A stretch of DNA of 64,000 nt. Origin: Clostridium swellfunianum (GTDB lineage Bacteria > Bacillota > Clostridia > Clostridiales > Clostridiaceae). A model generated the notes under the pieces. That model saw nothing but the letters and a program-made list of their open reading frames with translations, did not search any database and was not told the DNA's origin. The DNA lies in assembly GCF_023656515.1 (NCBI RefSeq), contig NZ_JAMOFV010000006.1, positions 4,154,194 to 4,218,193 on the forward strand, given 5' to 3'. Below, in pieces: positions 35,470 to 43,889 of this stretch. How positions within the stretch are numbered: the stretch's first letter is position 1; each line of letters starts with the position of its first letter. The translations under genes and the position numbers were made by a program.

Positions 35470-37161
35470 TTAGCAAAATAAATCTATAAACTTAAACTCT
35501 TCAAAGTTAAATAATCCTCTTGCGGTAAGTTTTATATCTGGTATAACTGGTAGAGCCAAAAATCCAAGAGTGAGATAAGGATCAAAATCCTCCTTAACGC
35601 CAAAACTTCTTGCAAGCTTGTTTAAACTCTTTATTTTTTCCAAAACTATAAAAGGATTTTCTGAAGTTATTAAACCTCCAATAGGCAGACTTAAGCTTTC
35701 TAACACTTTTCCTTCAGATACTAGGGCAATTCCTCCACCAAGTTCAATTATAGCTTTTACTGCCAGAGACATATCCTCATCATTATCACCAATAACTATA
35801 ATATTATGAGAATCATGGGCGATACTTTGTGCAATTGAACAGTTTTTAAGTCCAAAACCCTCAACAAAACCGATACCTCTTTTTCCTGTAGCCTTGTGTC
35901 TTTCAAAAACTGCAATTTTAAGACAGTCTGAAGCTTCTGTTCCAACTACCAAATTATTATCAACTAGAGCTTTTCTTCTCTTTTTTATTGTCTCTACAGA
36001 GCGAGGTACAAGCTTTATTGTGTTTATATATTCTCCTTTTGCTTCAACCTTAAAATCTTCAGTGGTCACAGTTTTAAGAACTATTGAATTTCCTAAGTCA
36101 GCTTTTGAAAAGCTTAATTCTTTGTTGTATATCTTCCCATCTTTAATTACCGTTCTTATATTCAACCTATTTAAATCCTCAAAGATCACTAAGTCAGCAA
36201 TATAGCCTGGTGCTGCTGCGCCTTTATCTCTCAGTCCATAGCATAAAGCTGCGTTATAGGCAGCAATTGTGTAAGCCTTTATCGGTTCAAGTCCTTGTTC
36301 TATTGCAAGCCTTATAGAGTTATCAATAGTTCCAGCTTCAATCAAATCCTCAATATGCCTATCATCGGTACAAAATAGAAATCTGCTGTAATTATCCATA
36401 TTAATAGCGGGGAGCAAATCTTTCAAATTTCTTGTAGCCGAGCCTTCCCTAAGCATAACATACATGCCCAGCTGTATCTTTTTAAGAGCTTCAGTATAGT
36501 TAGAACATTCATGATCTGTTTTAATTCCACAGCTTAAGTATGCATTCAGCAACTTTTGAGAAATTCCTGGGCAGTGCCCATCAATATTCTTCCCCTGAAA
36601 CATCATTAGTTTGTCAATCATATCCTGTCTTCCACTTGCTACTGCAGGAGTATCCATAACCTCTCCCAAGCCTAAAACCCTATCGTTTCCTATAAGTTCT
36701 GAGAACTCATCAGCTTTAAGTACTGCCCCTGAATCTTCAAATTCTGTGGCTGGTACACATGAAGGGAGCATAAATAAAATATCCATAACACTTCTTTTAC
36801 TGTTTTCCAGCATAAATTCTATTCCTTTTAAACCCAGAACATTCGCTATTTCATGAGGATCCGCAATAGCTGTAGTAACACCTCTTCTTATTAAAAGCTG
36901 AGAGAAAACCTCCGGGGTTACCATGGAGGATTCTACGTGTACATGAGCATCTATGAAACCTGGAGAGACATAAAGCCCAGTGCAATCAAGCTCCTGTTCA
37001 CCTTCATAATTTCCTATTCCGACTATTCTATCTCCATTTATTGCTATATCATTTTTTTCAATGCATTGAACGAAAACATTTATTATATTAGCGTTTTTCA
37101 AAACCAACGGTGCTTTAATTCTTCCTACAGCAATATCAATATCTTTCTTTAGTTCTCTCAT
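35470..37161 (-). CDS. ade: Adenine deaminase
   Basis: The 563-aa amidohydrolase has the HxH metal motif in SPGFIDAHVHVESSMVTPEVF-type sequence (DAHVHVESSM), ADPHEIANVLG, HCPGI, and FCTDDRHIEDLI. The C-terminal Ade-specific domain has SIAHDSHNIIVIG and IGGLITSENP. It converts adenine to hypoxanthine and ammonia, feeding a xanthine dehydrogenase-type hydroxylase. Its ATG overlaps the stop of the Mo(C) gene by 4 bp, so it is translationally coupled to that enzyme. Length is typical. Confidence 0.96.
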   Translation of the reverse strand: MRELKKDIDIAVGRIKAPLVLKNANIINVFVQCIEKNDIAINGDRIVGIGNYEGEQELDCTGLYVSPGFIDAHVHVESSMVTPEVFSQLLIRRGVTTAIADPHEIANVLGLKGIEFMLENSKRSVMDILFMLPSCVPATEFEDSGAVLKADEFSELIGNDRVLGLGEVMDTPAVASGRQDMIDKLMMFQGKNIDGHCPGISQKLLNAYLSCGIKTDHECSNYTEALKKIQLGMYVMLREGSATRNLKDLLPAINMDNYSRFLFCTDDRHIEDLIEAGTIDNSIRLAIEQGLEPIKAYTIAAYNAALCYGLRDKGAAAPGYIADLVIFEDLNRLNIRTVIKDGKIYNKELSFSKADLGNSIVLKTVTTEDFKVEAKGEYINTIKLVPRSVETIKKRRKALVDNNLVVGTEASDCLKIAVFERHKATGKRGIGFVEGFGLKNCSIAQSIAHDSHNIIVIGDNDEDMSLAVKAIIELGGGIALVSEGKVLESLSLPIGGLITSENPFIVLEKIKSLNKLARSFGVKEDFDPYLTLGFLALPVIPDIKLTARGLFNFEEFKFIDLFC

Positions 37162-38075
37162 ATGGACCGCCTCTTTTCTACAAGCTCTTTCATAACCTTA
37201 TCCGGTGAAGCTGGCAAATCGTAAATTCTTACTCCTACAGCATCATAAATAGCGTTTATTATAGCTGGCGCTGTAGCTATCATAGATGGTTCTCCAAGAC
37301 CCTTAGCGCCGTAGGGACCACTGTCTTCAATCTCTTCTACAAATATGGTTTTAATCTTTGGCACATCCTTGCTAGTTGGAATTATATAATCATTGAAGTT
37401 TGAATTTTTAATAACTCCTTTACTAAAAATTATTTCCTCCATAATACCATAACCAAGTCCCATAGCACATCCTCCTTGAATTTGCCCTTCTGCTTGGAGA
37501 GGATTTACTATTTTTCCTGAATCATGGCATGCTGTTATCTCTAAAACATTAACTTTTCCTGTTTCATCATCCACCTCAACCACAGCCTTGTTTACTGAGA
37601 AGGTATAGGGCCAGTATGGGTTTCCCTCTCCTGTTTCTAAATTTACTGAGGTAGTATTAGCTTTGAAGTAGCCTTCAGCTTTTAAAGATATATTGTTTTC
37701 TCTCATATAAGCAAAAGCTATTTTAAAATTCTCTATATTACAATTATCAATATTTTGCCTCAACTTTTTACAAGCATCTAGTACTGCATTTCCTGTATTA
37801 TAAGTTTGTCTGCTGGCTGCAGCAGTTCCTGAATCCCTCATATAAGCTGTATTTGTATTTTTGATAGTAATATAATCGAGATTCATATTAAGTGCCTCAC
37901 TGGCAATCTGACTCATTATATTCTTTCCACCCTGTCCAACATCTGTAACCTCTACATACACCGTAACTGTTCCATCGCTGTTAAGCTCAGCAGTAGCTCT
38001 TGACTCATCAGGGAAGCCATTGCCGTAACCTGTACCGTAAATCATACAGCCATATCCCACACCAATTTTTTTCAA
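37158..38075 (-). CDS. Molybdenum hydroxylase, molybdopterin subunit C-terminal part (NdhM-like)
   Basis: The 305-aa protein equals the second half of a xanthine dehydrogenase-type molybdopterin subunit. It shows GTGYGNGFPDES, VTDVGQGGKNIMSQIA, the Mo-pterin loop RDSGTAAASRQTY, GCAMGLGYGIMEE, and the catalytic Glu in GAKGLGEPS. It starts at TTG (38073-38075), 5 nt after GGGGGGAT, in a different frame from the N-terminal part, which ends 11 bp upstream. A split into about 417 + 305 aa matches NdhL/NdhM of Eubacterium barkeri nicotinate dehydrogenase. The substrate is unknown; purine is favoured by context. Confidence 0.85.
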   Translation of the reverse strand: MKKIGVGYGCMIYGTGYGNGFPDESRATAELNSDGTVTVYVEVTDVGQGGKNIMSQIASEALNMNLDYITIKNTNTAYMRDSGTAAASRQTYNTGNAVLDACKKLRQNIDNCNIENFKIAFAYMRENNISLKAEGYFKANTTSVNLETGEGNPYWPYTFSVNKAVVEVDDETGKVNVLEITACHDSGKIVNPLQAEGQIQGGCAMGLGYGIMEEIIFSKGVIKNSNFNDYIIPTSKDVPKIKTIFVEEIEDSGPYGAKGLGEPSMIATAPAIINAIYDAVGVRIYDLPASPDKVMKELVEKRRSI

Positions 38076-38086
38076 AGCTATCCCCC

Positions 38087-39340
38087 CTACTTAAGAACTA
38101 TTTCTTCAAGATTAGCTATTTCTTCAATACATTTTTTCATGCCTACACTAGTTTCAAGTATTTGTCCTGTTGGCATAACACTGCCATCCTCTACTGCATT
38201 CATGTACCTAAACTGTAGTGGGTGGATTTGCATCAATCTAGCAAGTTCATCCATCTGGCTTTCATAAGCTAGCGCCGCCTGAGCTGCTCCAAAGCCTCTC
38301 ATCGCACCACAAAAGGAATTGTTTGTATAGACTGCAAGAGCTTGAATATCCACATTAGGCACCTCATATGGTCCAACTGCATGAACAGCAGCTTTTCTCA
38401 GAACATTCATCCCCCAAGAGCAATATGCTCCCGTATCTCCATATATTGTAGCCTTAAGTGCACAAAGCTTACCTTGAGCATCTACACCTGTTATATAATG
38501 CATTTTTATAGCATGACGTTTACAGTGCGTAACCATAGATTCTTCTCTTGAATACACTATCTTGACAGGCTTTTTCGTATGATAAACGGCTAAAGCAGCA
38601 TGGCATTGAAGAGTTATATCTTCTCTGCAGCCAAAGGCTCCACCAATAGCTGTATTTTTTATTATTACATTATCTTCAGGAATACCAAGACTTCTTGCAA
38701 CTTCTTCTCTATCATAATGGGGGTACTGTGTCGCTACATTTACCTCAACATTCCCATCCTCATCATATCTAGCAACAGCCGCCTCAGGTTGAAGCACTGC
38801 ATGGTCTATATGCGGAGTTGAATACCAGTTCTCAACTGTATAAACAGCTTTTTTAAAACCTTCCTCCATACTGCCTTTTTTTATTTTAAGATCATACAAT
38901 ATATTGCCGTTTTCTCCTAAGATTGGTGCATCATCAGCAAGTGCTTCCTCTATGCTGAAAATGCCTTTGTATTCTTCATACTCAACTTTAATAAGACTCA
39001 AAGCTTTCTTTAAAATATCCTTGCTTTCAGCCACAATTAAAACTATTGGGTCGCCAGCTCTCTTAATCATATTGTGAACCAATACGGGCTGATCCTTAAA
39101 TACTACTCCGTGAAGCTTTTCACCTGGTATCATAGTATGATCTATTACAGCTGCAACACCTTTAAGCATTTTTGCTGCTTTCATATCAATATTTTTTACT
39201 TTGCCATAAGCTATTGAGCTTCTAAATACACCTGCATAAAGCATACCTTCAAATTCTATATCATCAGGATAAATTGCCTTACCCATTACCTTTTCCAAGG
39301 CATCTTCCTTTTTTATATTCATACCTACAACCTTTAGCAC
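38087..39340 (-). CDS. Molybdenum hydroxylase, molybdopterin subunit N-terminal part (NdhL-like)
   Basis: The 417-aa protein has the a/b hammerhead domain (residues 10-125, EKVMGKAIYPDDIEFEGMLYAGV) and the first Mo-cofactor domain. The latter includes HAVLQPEAAVARYDE, IGGAFGCREDI (the Mo-pterin Phe-Gly loop), YSREESM and GAMRGFGAAQ, whose Arg is the counterpart of the substrate-binding Arg in xanthine oxidase. It stops where single-chain relatives have a variable linker, so it looks like a natural split and not decay. It begins 1 bp after the FeS gene stop. Confidence 0.85.
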   Translation of the reverse strand: MLKVVGMNIKKEDALEKVMGKAIYPDDIEFEGMLYAGVFRSSIAYGKVKNIDMKAAKMLKGVAAVIDHTMIPGEKLHGVVFKDQPVLVHNMIKRAGDPIVLIVAESKDILKKALSLIKVEYEEYKGIFSIEEALADDAPILGENGNILYDLKIKKGSMEEGFKKAVYTVENWYSTPHIDHAVLQPEAAVARYDEDGNVEVNVATQYPHYDREEVARSLGIPEDNVIIKNTAIGGAFGCREDITLQCHAALAVYHTKKPVKIVYSREESMVTHCKRHAIKMHYITGVDAQGKLCALKATIYGDTGAYCSWGMNVLRKAAVHAVGPYEVPNVDIQALAVYTNNSFCGAMRGFGAAQAALAYESQMDELARLMQIHPLQFRYMNAVEDGSVMPTGQILETSVGMKKCIEEIANLEEIVLK

Positions 39341-39341
39341 C

Positions 39342-39812
39342 TTATCCCCTGCCCTTCATATATTTTTGAGCAAGCCCTACACCTTCGACTATCTTTTGAT
39401 AGCCTGTGCATCTGCAGAGGTTGCCAGAGATACCTTCTTTTATTTCTTCCACTGTAGCATCAATATTTTTATCTAGTAAAGCTTTGGCACTTAAGACCAT
39501 TCCTGGTATACAGTAACCGCACTGAACTGCTCCTGAATCCAAAAAAGCCTTTTGAATGGGATGGAGCTCTTCAGTAGAAATACCTTCTATAGTTGTTATC
39601 TGTGAATTATTACAGGAAGAAGCTAAAACCAGACATGAGTTAACGGTCATTCCATCTAAAATAACTGTACATGCACCGCATTCCCCTTGGCTGCAACCTT
39701 CTTTAGTTCCCTTTAGTTTGAGCTCCTCTCTTAAAAAATCCACAAGTCTTAAGCTTGGAGAAACATGCCCTACAAATAGCTTTCCATTTACAATAACACT
39801 TATTTTACTCAA
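39342..39812 (-). CDS. Molybdenum hydroxylase 2Fe-2S subunit (NdhS-like)
   Basis: The 156-aa protein has the two [2Fe-2S] domains of the xanthine dehydrogenase family. The plant-type N-terminal cluster is GCSQGECGACTV plus NSCL, and the all-helical C-terminal cluster is CGYCIPGM plus GNLCRCTGY. All eight cysteines are present. It passes electrons from the molybdenum site to FAD. It overlaps the FAD gene upstream by 8 bp and abuts the N-terminal Mo gene, so the four genes form one enzyme set (FAD-FeS-Mo(N)-Mo(C)). Confidence 0.95.
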   Translation of the reverse strand: MSKISVIVNGKLFVGHVSPSLRLVDFLREELKLKGTKEGCSQGECGACTVILDGMTVNSCLVLASSCNNSQITTIEGISTEELHPIQKAFLDSGAVQCGYCIPGMVLSAKALLDKNIDATVEEIKEGISGNLCRCTGYQKIVEGVGLAQKYMKGRG

Positions 39813-40668
39813 TGGCTACACCACCTTTAGCTAGTGCTTTTTTAACCGCTTCTGTATAAACACCTTTTACTGCCTCTCTTTTGAATGGAAGCGTAGGTCT
39901 GTCTTTTATGCTCCTGTATACTCTTTCCTCAAGTATATCTAAAAGTTCTCTTTTAAGAAGATATCTATAGTCCTTTCCGTGTGCAAGATACTCAAGCTCA
40001 TAAGCCCTAAAAGGATGCTTGCCCACAGCACCTAAGGCAACCTTGATATTATGAAGCTTATTTTCTACAAGATTAAAACTTATTGAAGCGCTTAACCTTG
40101 CTATGGACAGAGAATTTCTCTTGCCTAGCTTGTAGAAACCGCTTAATTCATTCCTATCATTAAGAATAATTCCAACTAATAGCTCATTAGATTCAATTTT
40201 GTATTGGTTATGCTTTAAGAAGTAGTCATCGCATCTTACAAGCCTACGTGTACTTATGCTTTCAATTATAAGTACAGCGTTCAGACTCATAAGGCATGGA
40301 ACTATATCCGCTGCCGCAGCGCCATTTATTATGTTGCCTCCTATGGTTGCCCTGTTTCTTATTTGTGGTGATCCCATTAACTCTGAACAGTCTCTAAGGC
40401 AGGTAAATCTATTTATAAAGATATCATTTTCCAATATATCAGTGAAGGTAGCCATGCTTCCTATAATAATGTGATGAGCAAAATCTTTAATTTTTTTAAG
40501 TTCCTCAATCTTAGTTAAATCCACCAGATAGTCTGCTTCAGTTTTGTTCTTATTCAAGTCTATAATTAAATCCGTGCCTCCAGCTAAAAGCTTTACCTTT
40601 GACAAGTTGTTTAAAAGTTCCTTTGCCTCCTGCAAAGTCTCTGGCTGAAAAACCTCTATTAAATCCAT
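39805..40668 (-). CDS. Molybdenum hydroxylase FAD-binding subunit (NdhF-like)
   Basis: The 287-aa protein has the vanillyl-alcohol-oxidase-type FAD domain: LLAGGTDLIIDLNK, the TIGGNIINGAAAADIVP flavin loop (about residues 107-123), and the CO-dehydrogenase flavoprotein C-terminal domain. It delivers electrons from the 2Fe-2S subunit to an acceptor such as NAD(P) or ferredoxin. It is the first gene of the split-enzyme set, 70 bp after the amidohydrolase gene, and overlaps the FeS gene by 8 bp. Confidence 0.93.
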   Translation of the reverse strand: MDLIEVFQPETLQEAKELLNNLSKVKLLAGGTDLIIDLNKNKTEADYLVDLTKIEELKKIKDFAHHIIIGSMATFTDILENDIFINRFTCLRDCSELMGSPQIRNRATIGGNIINGAAAADIVPCLMSLNAVLIIESISTRRLVRCDDYFLKHNQYKIESNELLVGIILNDRNELSGFYKLGKRNSLSIARLSASISFNLVENKLHNIKVALGAVGKHPFRAYELEYLAHGKDYRYLLKRELLDILEERVYRSIKDRPTLPFKREAVKGVYTEAVKKALAKGGVAIE

Positions 40669-40738
40669 AAAACTACGCCTCCTATCAATATAGTGTTGGG
40701 TCGTCTAAGCCTAATTTTAAAAACTGCTCCATAATATA

Positions 40739-42073
40739 TCAGCAATTTATGCCTGCTCTCTTCCATATTCTTTCAATGCTTTCATTGGCCTTTGTAATTA
40801 TTTCCTTTTCATCCAAGGTAAGCAATTTTCTATCTTCCATTAAAATCTTTCCATTTACTATGGTTGTATCTATATTTTCCGTCTTTCCAGAAAACACGAT
40901 CTGGCTTTCAACATTATTTCTAAAGCTTGGTGCATTATATACCTTGTTTAGGTCTAAAAGTACTATGTCAGCCTTCTTTCCTTCCTCAAGAGAGCCTATT
41001 TCCTTTTCCTTTCCCATTACCTTTGCACCGCCCATGGTAGCAAGATAAAGGACTTTGCTGCAATCCATAGCCTTTGGTCCAAGACTGAGCTTTTGAATTA
41101 AAGAACTCAATCTCATTTCTATAAAGGCATCGAGATTGTTTGAACAGGGAGGACCGTCTGAAGCAAGACCTATGTCTATTCCTTTGTCCATAAGCTTTGG
41201 AATTTTAGCTACTCCCGAAGCAAGCTTAAGATTTGAGGCTGGGCAGTGAACTACCTTTGTTCCTGATGCTTGGATTAAGTCTTCTTCTTCTTCATCCAGC
41301 CAGATGCAGTGCGCCAATATCAAATTTTCATTTAAGAGTCCAAGCTTTTTAAGATAAGTTATATTTCTCATGCCTCTATCTTTTTCAACAAATTCTATTT
41401 CTCCTCTGTTTTCTGAGGCATGAGTATGAACCTTGACACCATAATGCTTTGAAAGCTTTTCAACTTCAAGCAAAAGCTCTTCAGAGCAGGATACTACAAA
41501 TCTTGGAGTAAAGGCATATTCAATTCGTCCTCCGTCTCTTCCGTGCCACTTTTGAAGAAGCTCTATGCTTTCTTTAATAGAACTTTCTTTACGCTCCATA
41601 AGGCTTTCAGGGACATCAGAACCATAATCCATCATAACCTTTCCAGTTATAGCTCTTATGCCGCTTTCATATATAGCTTGAATTGCTCTGTCAGTATGGT
41701 GTACTGTTTCCATATCAACAATTGAAGTAGTTCCTCCTCTTATAAGTTCACTTAAGCCAAGCTTGGCAGAGTAATAAATGCTTTCCTCATCATGAGCTCC
41801 TTCCAGTGGCCAAATTCTGTACTTAAGCCAGTCTAAAAGCTCCATGTCATCTGCCAAGCCTCTAAAAAGAGTTTGGCAGAGGTGAATATGAGGCTGAACA
41901 AAGCCTGGCATTGCCACCTTTCCTTCAGCCTCTATAACCTTATCAAAATCTCCGTATATTTCTTCAGTGCAGATTCTTTCAATTTTGTCATCAATTATGA
42001 GAAGGTTTCCTTTAAACTTTGAAAGCTTCTCGTCCATGGTTAAGATAAAGACATTTTTAATCAAGGTTTTCAT
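40739..42073 (-). CDS. Amidohydrolase / deaminase, MtaD-TrzN type
   Basis: The 444-aa cog0402-type metal hydrolase has the HxH motif GFVQPHIHLCQTLFRGL, VHTHASENRGE (third His), LAHCIWLDEEE (fourth His) and LASDGPPCSNNLD (metal Asp). Close relatives are annotated as 5'-deoxyadenosine / methylthioadenosine deaminases; guanine- and oxopurine-deaminases and triazine hydrolases also belong here. Sitting between two hydroxylase sets and near ade, it probably deaminates a purine-like ring. The exact substrate cannot be assigned. SsnA of other hydroxylase clusters is a functional analogue by position. Confidence 0.85.
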   Translation of the reverse strand: MKTLIKNVFILTMDEKLSKFKGNLLIIDDKIERICTEEIYGDFDKVIEAEGKVAMPGFVQPHIHLCQTLFRGLADDMELLDWLKYRIWPLEGAHDEESIYYSAKLGLSELIRGGTTSIVDMETVHHTDRAIQAIYESGIRAITGKVMMDYGSDVPESLMERKESSIKESIELLQKWHGRDGGRIEYAFTPRFVVSCSEELLLEVEKLSKHYGVKVHTHASENRGEIEFVEKDRGMRNITYLKKLGLLNENLILAHCIWLDEEEEDLIQASGTKVVHCPASNLKLASGVAKIPKLMDKGIDIGLASDGPPCSNNLDAFIEMRLSSLIQKLSLGPKAMDCSKVLYLATMGGAKVMGKEKEIGSLEEGKKADIVLLDLNKVYNAPSFRNNVESQIVFSGKTENIDTTIVNGKILMEDRKLLTLDEKEIITKANESIERIWKRAGINC

Positions 42074-42091
42074 AATTCAACCTTCCTTCTT

Positions 42092-42919
42092 TTATTCCCA
42101 AAGTCTTAGAATAAGATTTCTGCAAACTGTTCTTCTATATTCTGCTGAAGCTCTTAAGTCATCTATTGGAGTAACACTTTTGCCTATTATATCTCCTGCT
42201 TCTTTTAAAGTTTTTTCTTCAAGTTTCTTTCCCTTTAAAAATTCCTCTGCTTCTTTAAGCCTTAATATTTTAGGAGCAACAGCGCCAAATACAAGCCTTA
42301 TATCTTTAATAACCCTTTCTTCTGCGTTAATTAAAGCTCCCATGGAAGCAACTGAAATAACCATCGCTCCTCTTAATCCTACTTTTTCAAAGTAAGAGGA
42401 ATAGTCTCTATAGGCTTTATTTAAAACAATATATTCTATAAATTCATCATTCTTAAGATCTGTCTTTCCTGCTCCAAGAATAAAGTCTTCAACTAGAACT
42501 TCCCTTGCTCCCCTTAAACTTCTAAGAACAATAGAAGCTTCTAAAAGAACTAAGGCTAAAGTTCCATCACCGCTTGGAGAAGCATTTTGCACATTCCCTG
42601 CTAAGGTAGCTCTGTTTCTAATTTGAGGGGAGCCTATAGTTTTAACAGCATCTACCAGTACCTTAAAATCTTTCTTTATAAGATCATTTTCACATATTTC
42701 GCTTAAAGTTACATTACAGCCTATATAAATTCTGTCTTTCTTTTCGAGTATTTCCTTAAGCTCAGCTATTTCTGTTATATCTGTAGTTGGCTTGCAGATA
42801 TACTTATTGCTTCTTAAAGCTACTGTTATATCAGTACAGCCTGCTGATATTCTTCTTTTTTCATTGTCTATGTTAGGCAGCAATTCACTAATAGTTTTAG
42901 GTATGAATACTTCCATCAT
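42092..42919 (-). CDS. Molybdenum hydroxylase FAD-binding subunit
   Basis: The 275-aa protein is homologous to the other two FAD subunits here but more divergent. The first flavin loop reads ISAGCTDITVAL instead of AGGTD, and the second TLAGNVQNASPSGDG instead of TIGGN. The C-terminal domain is present (LVFGAVAPKILRL). It pairs with the FeS gene just upstream, whose stop overlaps its start (ATGA). The ribosome site AGGAGGG is inside that gene's end. Altered flavin loops may change the acceptor or redox tuning. Confidence 0.88.
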   Translation of the reverse strand: MMEVFIPKTISELLPNIDNEKRRISAGCTDITVALRSNKYICKPTTDITEIAELKEILEKKDRIYIGCNVTLSEICENDLIKKDFKVLVDAVKTIGSPQIRNRATLAGNVQNASPSGDGTLALVLLEASIVLRSLRGAREVLVEDFILGAGKTDLKNDEFIEYIVLNKAYRDYSSYFEKVGLRGAMVISVASMGALINAEERVIKDIRLVFGAVAPKILRLKEAEEFLKGKKLEEKTLKEAGDIIGKSVTPIDDLRASAEYRRTVCRNLILRLWE

Positions 42920-43407
42920 CTCACTGCCCTCCTAGTTTCCTTTTTATTTCTAAACCTTTCTGCTGCCAGCTCAACAGCATCAACTATTTTTACGTATCCA
43001 GTACATCTGCATAAATTGCCTTGAAGCTCTTCACGAATTTCCTCACGAGTTGGGCTTAAGTTTTTGTCTAAAAGCACCTTTGTGGACATAACCATACCTG
43101 GTATACAGAAGCCGCATTGTACTGCTCCCGCATCTACATAAGCCTGCTGAATAAGTTCAAGCTCCTCCAAAGTGTTCTTTCCTTCTATGGTGTAAATATC
43201 TTTGCCATCTGCCTGGTAAGCATATACCATACAAGAAGCAACCGTTCTATTTTCCATTATTACCGTGCAGGCACCACATTCGCCTTCACCACAGCCTTCT
43301 TTAGTTCCTGTTAATCCCAACTCTTCTCTAATAAAATCTAATAATCTGTCTCTTGGATTAACATCAGCCGTCCTCTGTTCCCCATTTATTTTAAAGGTTA
43401 TCTTCAC
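42916..43407 (-). CDS. Molybdenum hydroxylase 2Fe-2S subunit
   Basis: I start at a GTG (43405-43407, V-KITFKINGEQR, 163 aa): GGGGG lies 6-7 bp upstream, and this start aligns with the N-termini of the paralogs; the longer frame begins at 43440. Clusters GCGEGECGACTV with SCMV, and CGFCIPGM with GNLCRCTGY, are complete. The C-terminal tail is longer and basic (RFRNKKETRRAVR). It is coupled to the FAD gene downstream by an ATGA overlap and follows another FeS gene by 16 bp. Confidence 0.93.
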   Translation of the reverse strand: MKITFKINGEQRTADVNPRDRLLDFIREELGLTGTKEGCGEGECGACTVIMENRTVASCMVYAYQADGKDIYTIEGKNTLEELELIQQAYVDAGAVQCGFCIPGMVMSTKVLLDKNLSPTREEIREELQGNLCRCTGYVKIVDAVELAAERFRNKKETRRAVR

Positions 43408-43423
43408 CTTAATCCCCCCATTT

Positions 43424-43888
43424 TTAAAGCACAAGTTCATTAAGCTTTAGTTCCTCTACGCTCTTAATTATCTGATTATAGCCTGTGCATCTGCATAAAT
43501 TGCCATCTATGGCTCTCTTTATTTCCTCTGCGTTTGGCTCTGTATTTTCATATAAAAGCCCCAATATTGCCATGATCATTCCAGGAGTACAGAAACCACA
43601 CTGCACTGCACCTCCTTTAAGCAGCTTTTGTTGTAGAGGATGAAGCACCTCTGCCCCAACTCCTTCGATAGTTATAATTTCGCAGCCTTGAATCTGACCT
43701 GCCATAACCATGCAGGAATTTACCGCTTTTTTATCTATAAGGACTGTACAAGCACCGCATTCACCTATAGCACAGCCTTTTTTAGTTCCTGTTAGTTCCA
43801 TATCTTCTCTTATAAAATCTAAAAGACTTTTAGTTGGGTCTGCATCAGTAATCACTTTAGTTCCGTTTAAGATAAATTCAAGTTCCAT
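43424..43888 (-). CDS. Molybdenum hydroxylase 2Fe-2S subunit
   Basis: I start at MELEFILNGTKVITDADP (154 aa); GGAGG lies 8 bp upstream, and a frame to 43909 would overlap the FAD gene. Both clusters are complete: GCAIGECGACTV with NSCM, and CGFCTPGM with GNLCRCTGY. The start follows the FAD gene stop by 1 bp, so it belongs with that FAD subunit and the two single-chain Mo subunits upstream. Confidence 0.94.
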   Translation of the reverse strand: MELEFILNGTKVITDADPTKSLLDFIREDMELTGTKKGCAIGECGACTVLIDKKAVNSCMVMAGQIQGCEIITIEGVGAEVLHPLQQKLLKGGAVQCGFCTPGMIMAILGLLYENTEPNAEEIKRAIDGNLCRCTGYNQIIKSVEELKLNELVL

Positions 43889-43889
43889 A

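Noticed and set aside
38073-38089. Frameshift or nonsense mutation breaking a xanthine dehydrogenase gene
   Set aside because: The break lies in a variable linker, both halves keep all motifs, the second has its own ribosome site, and the sizes fit the known NdhL/NdhM split. A mutation is possible but less likely.
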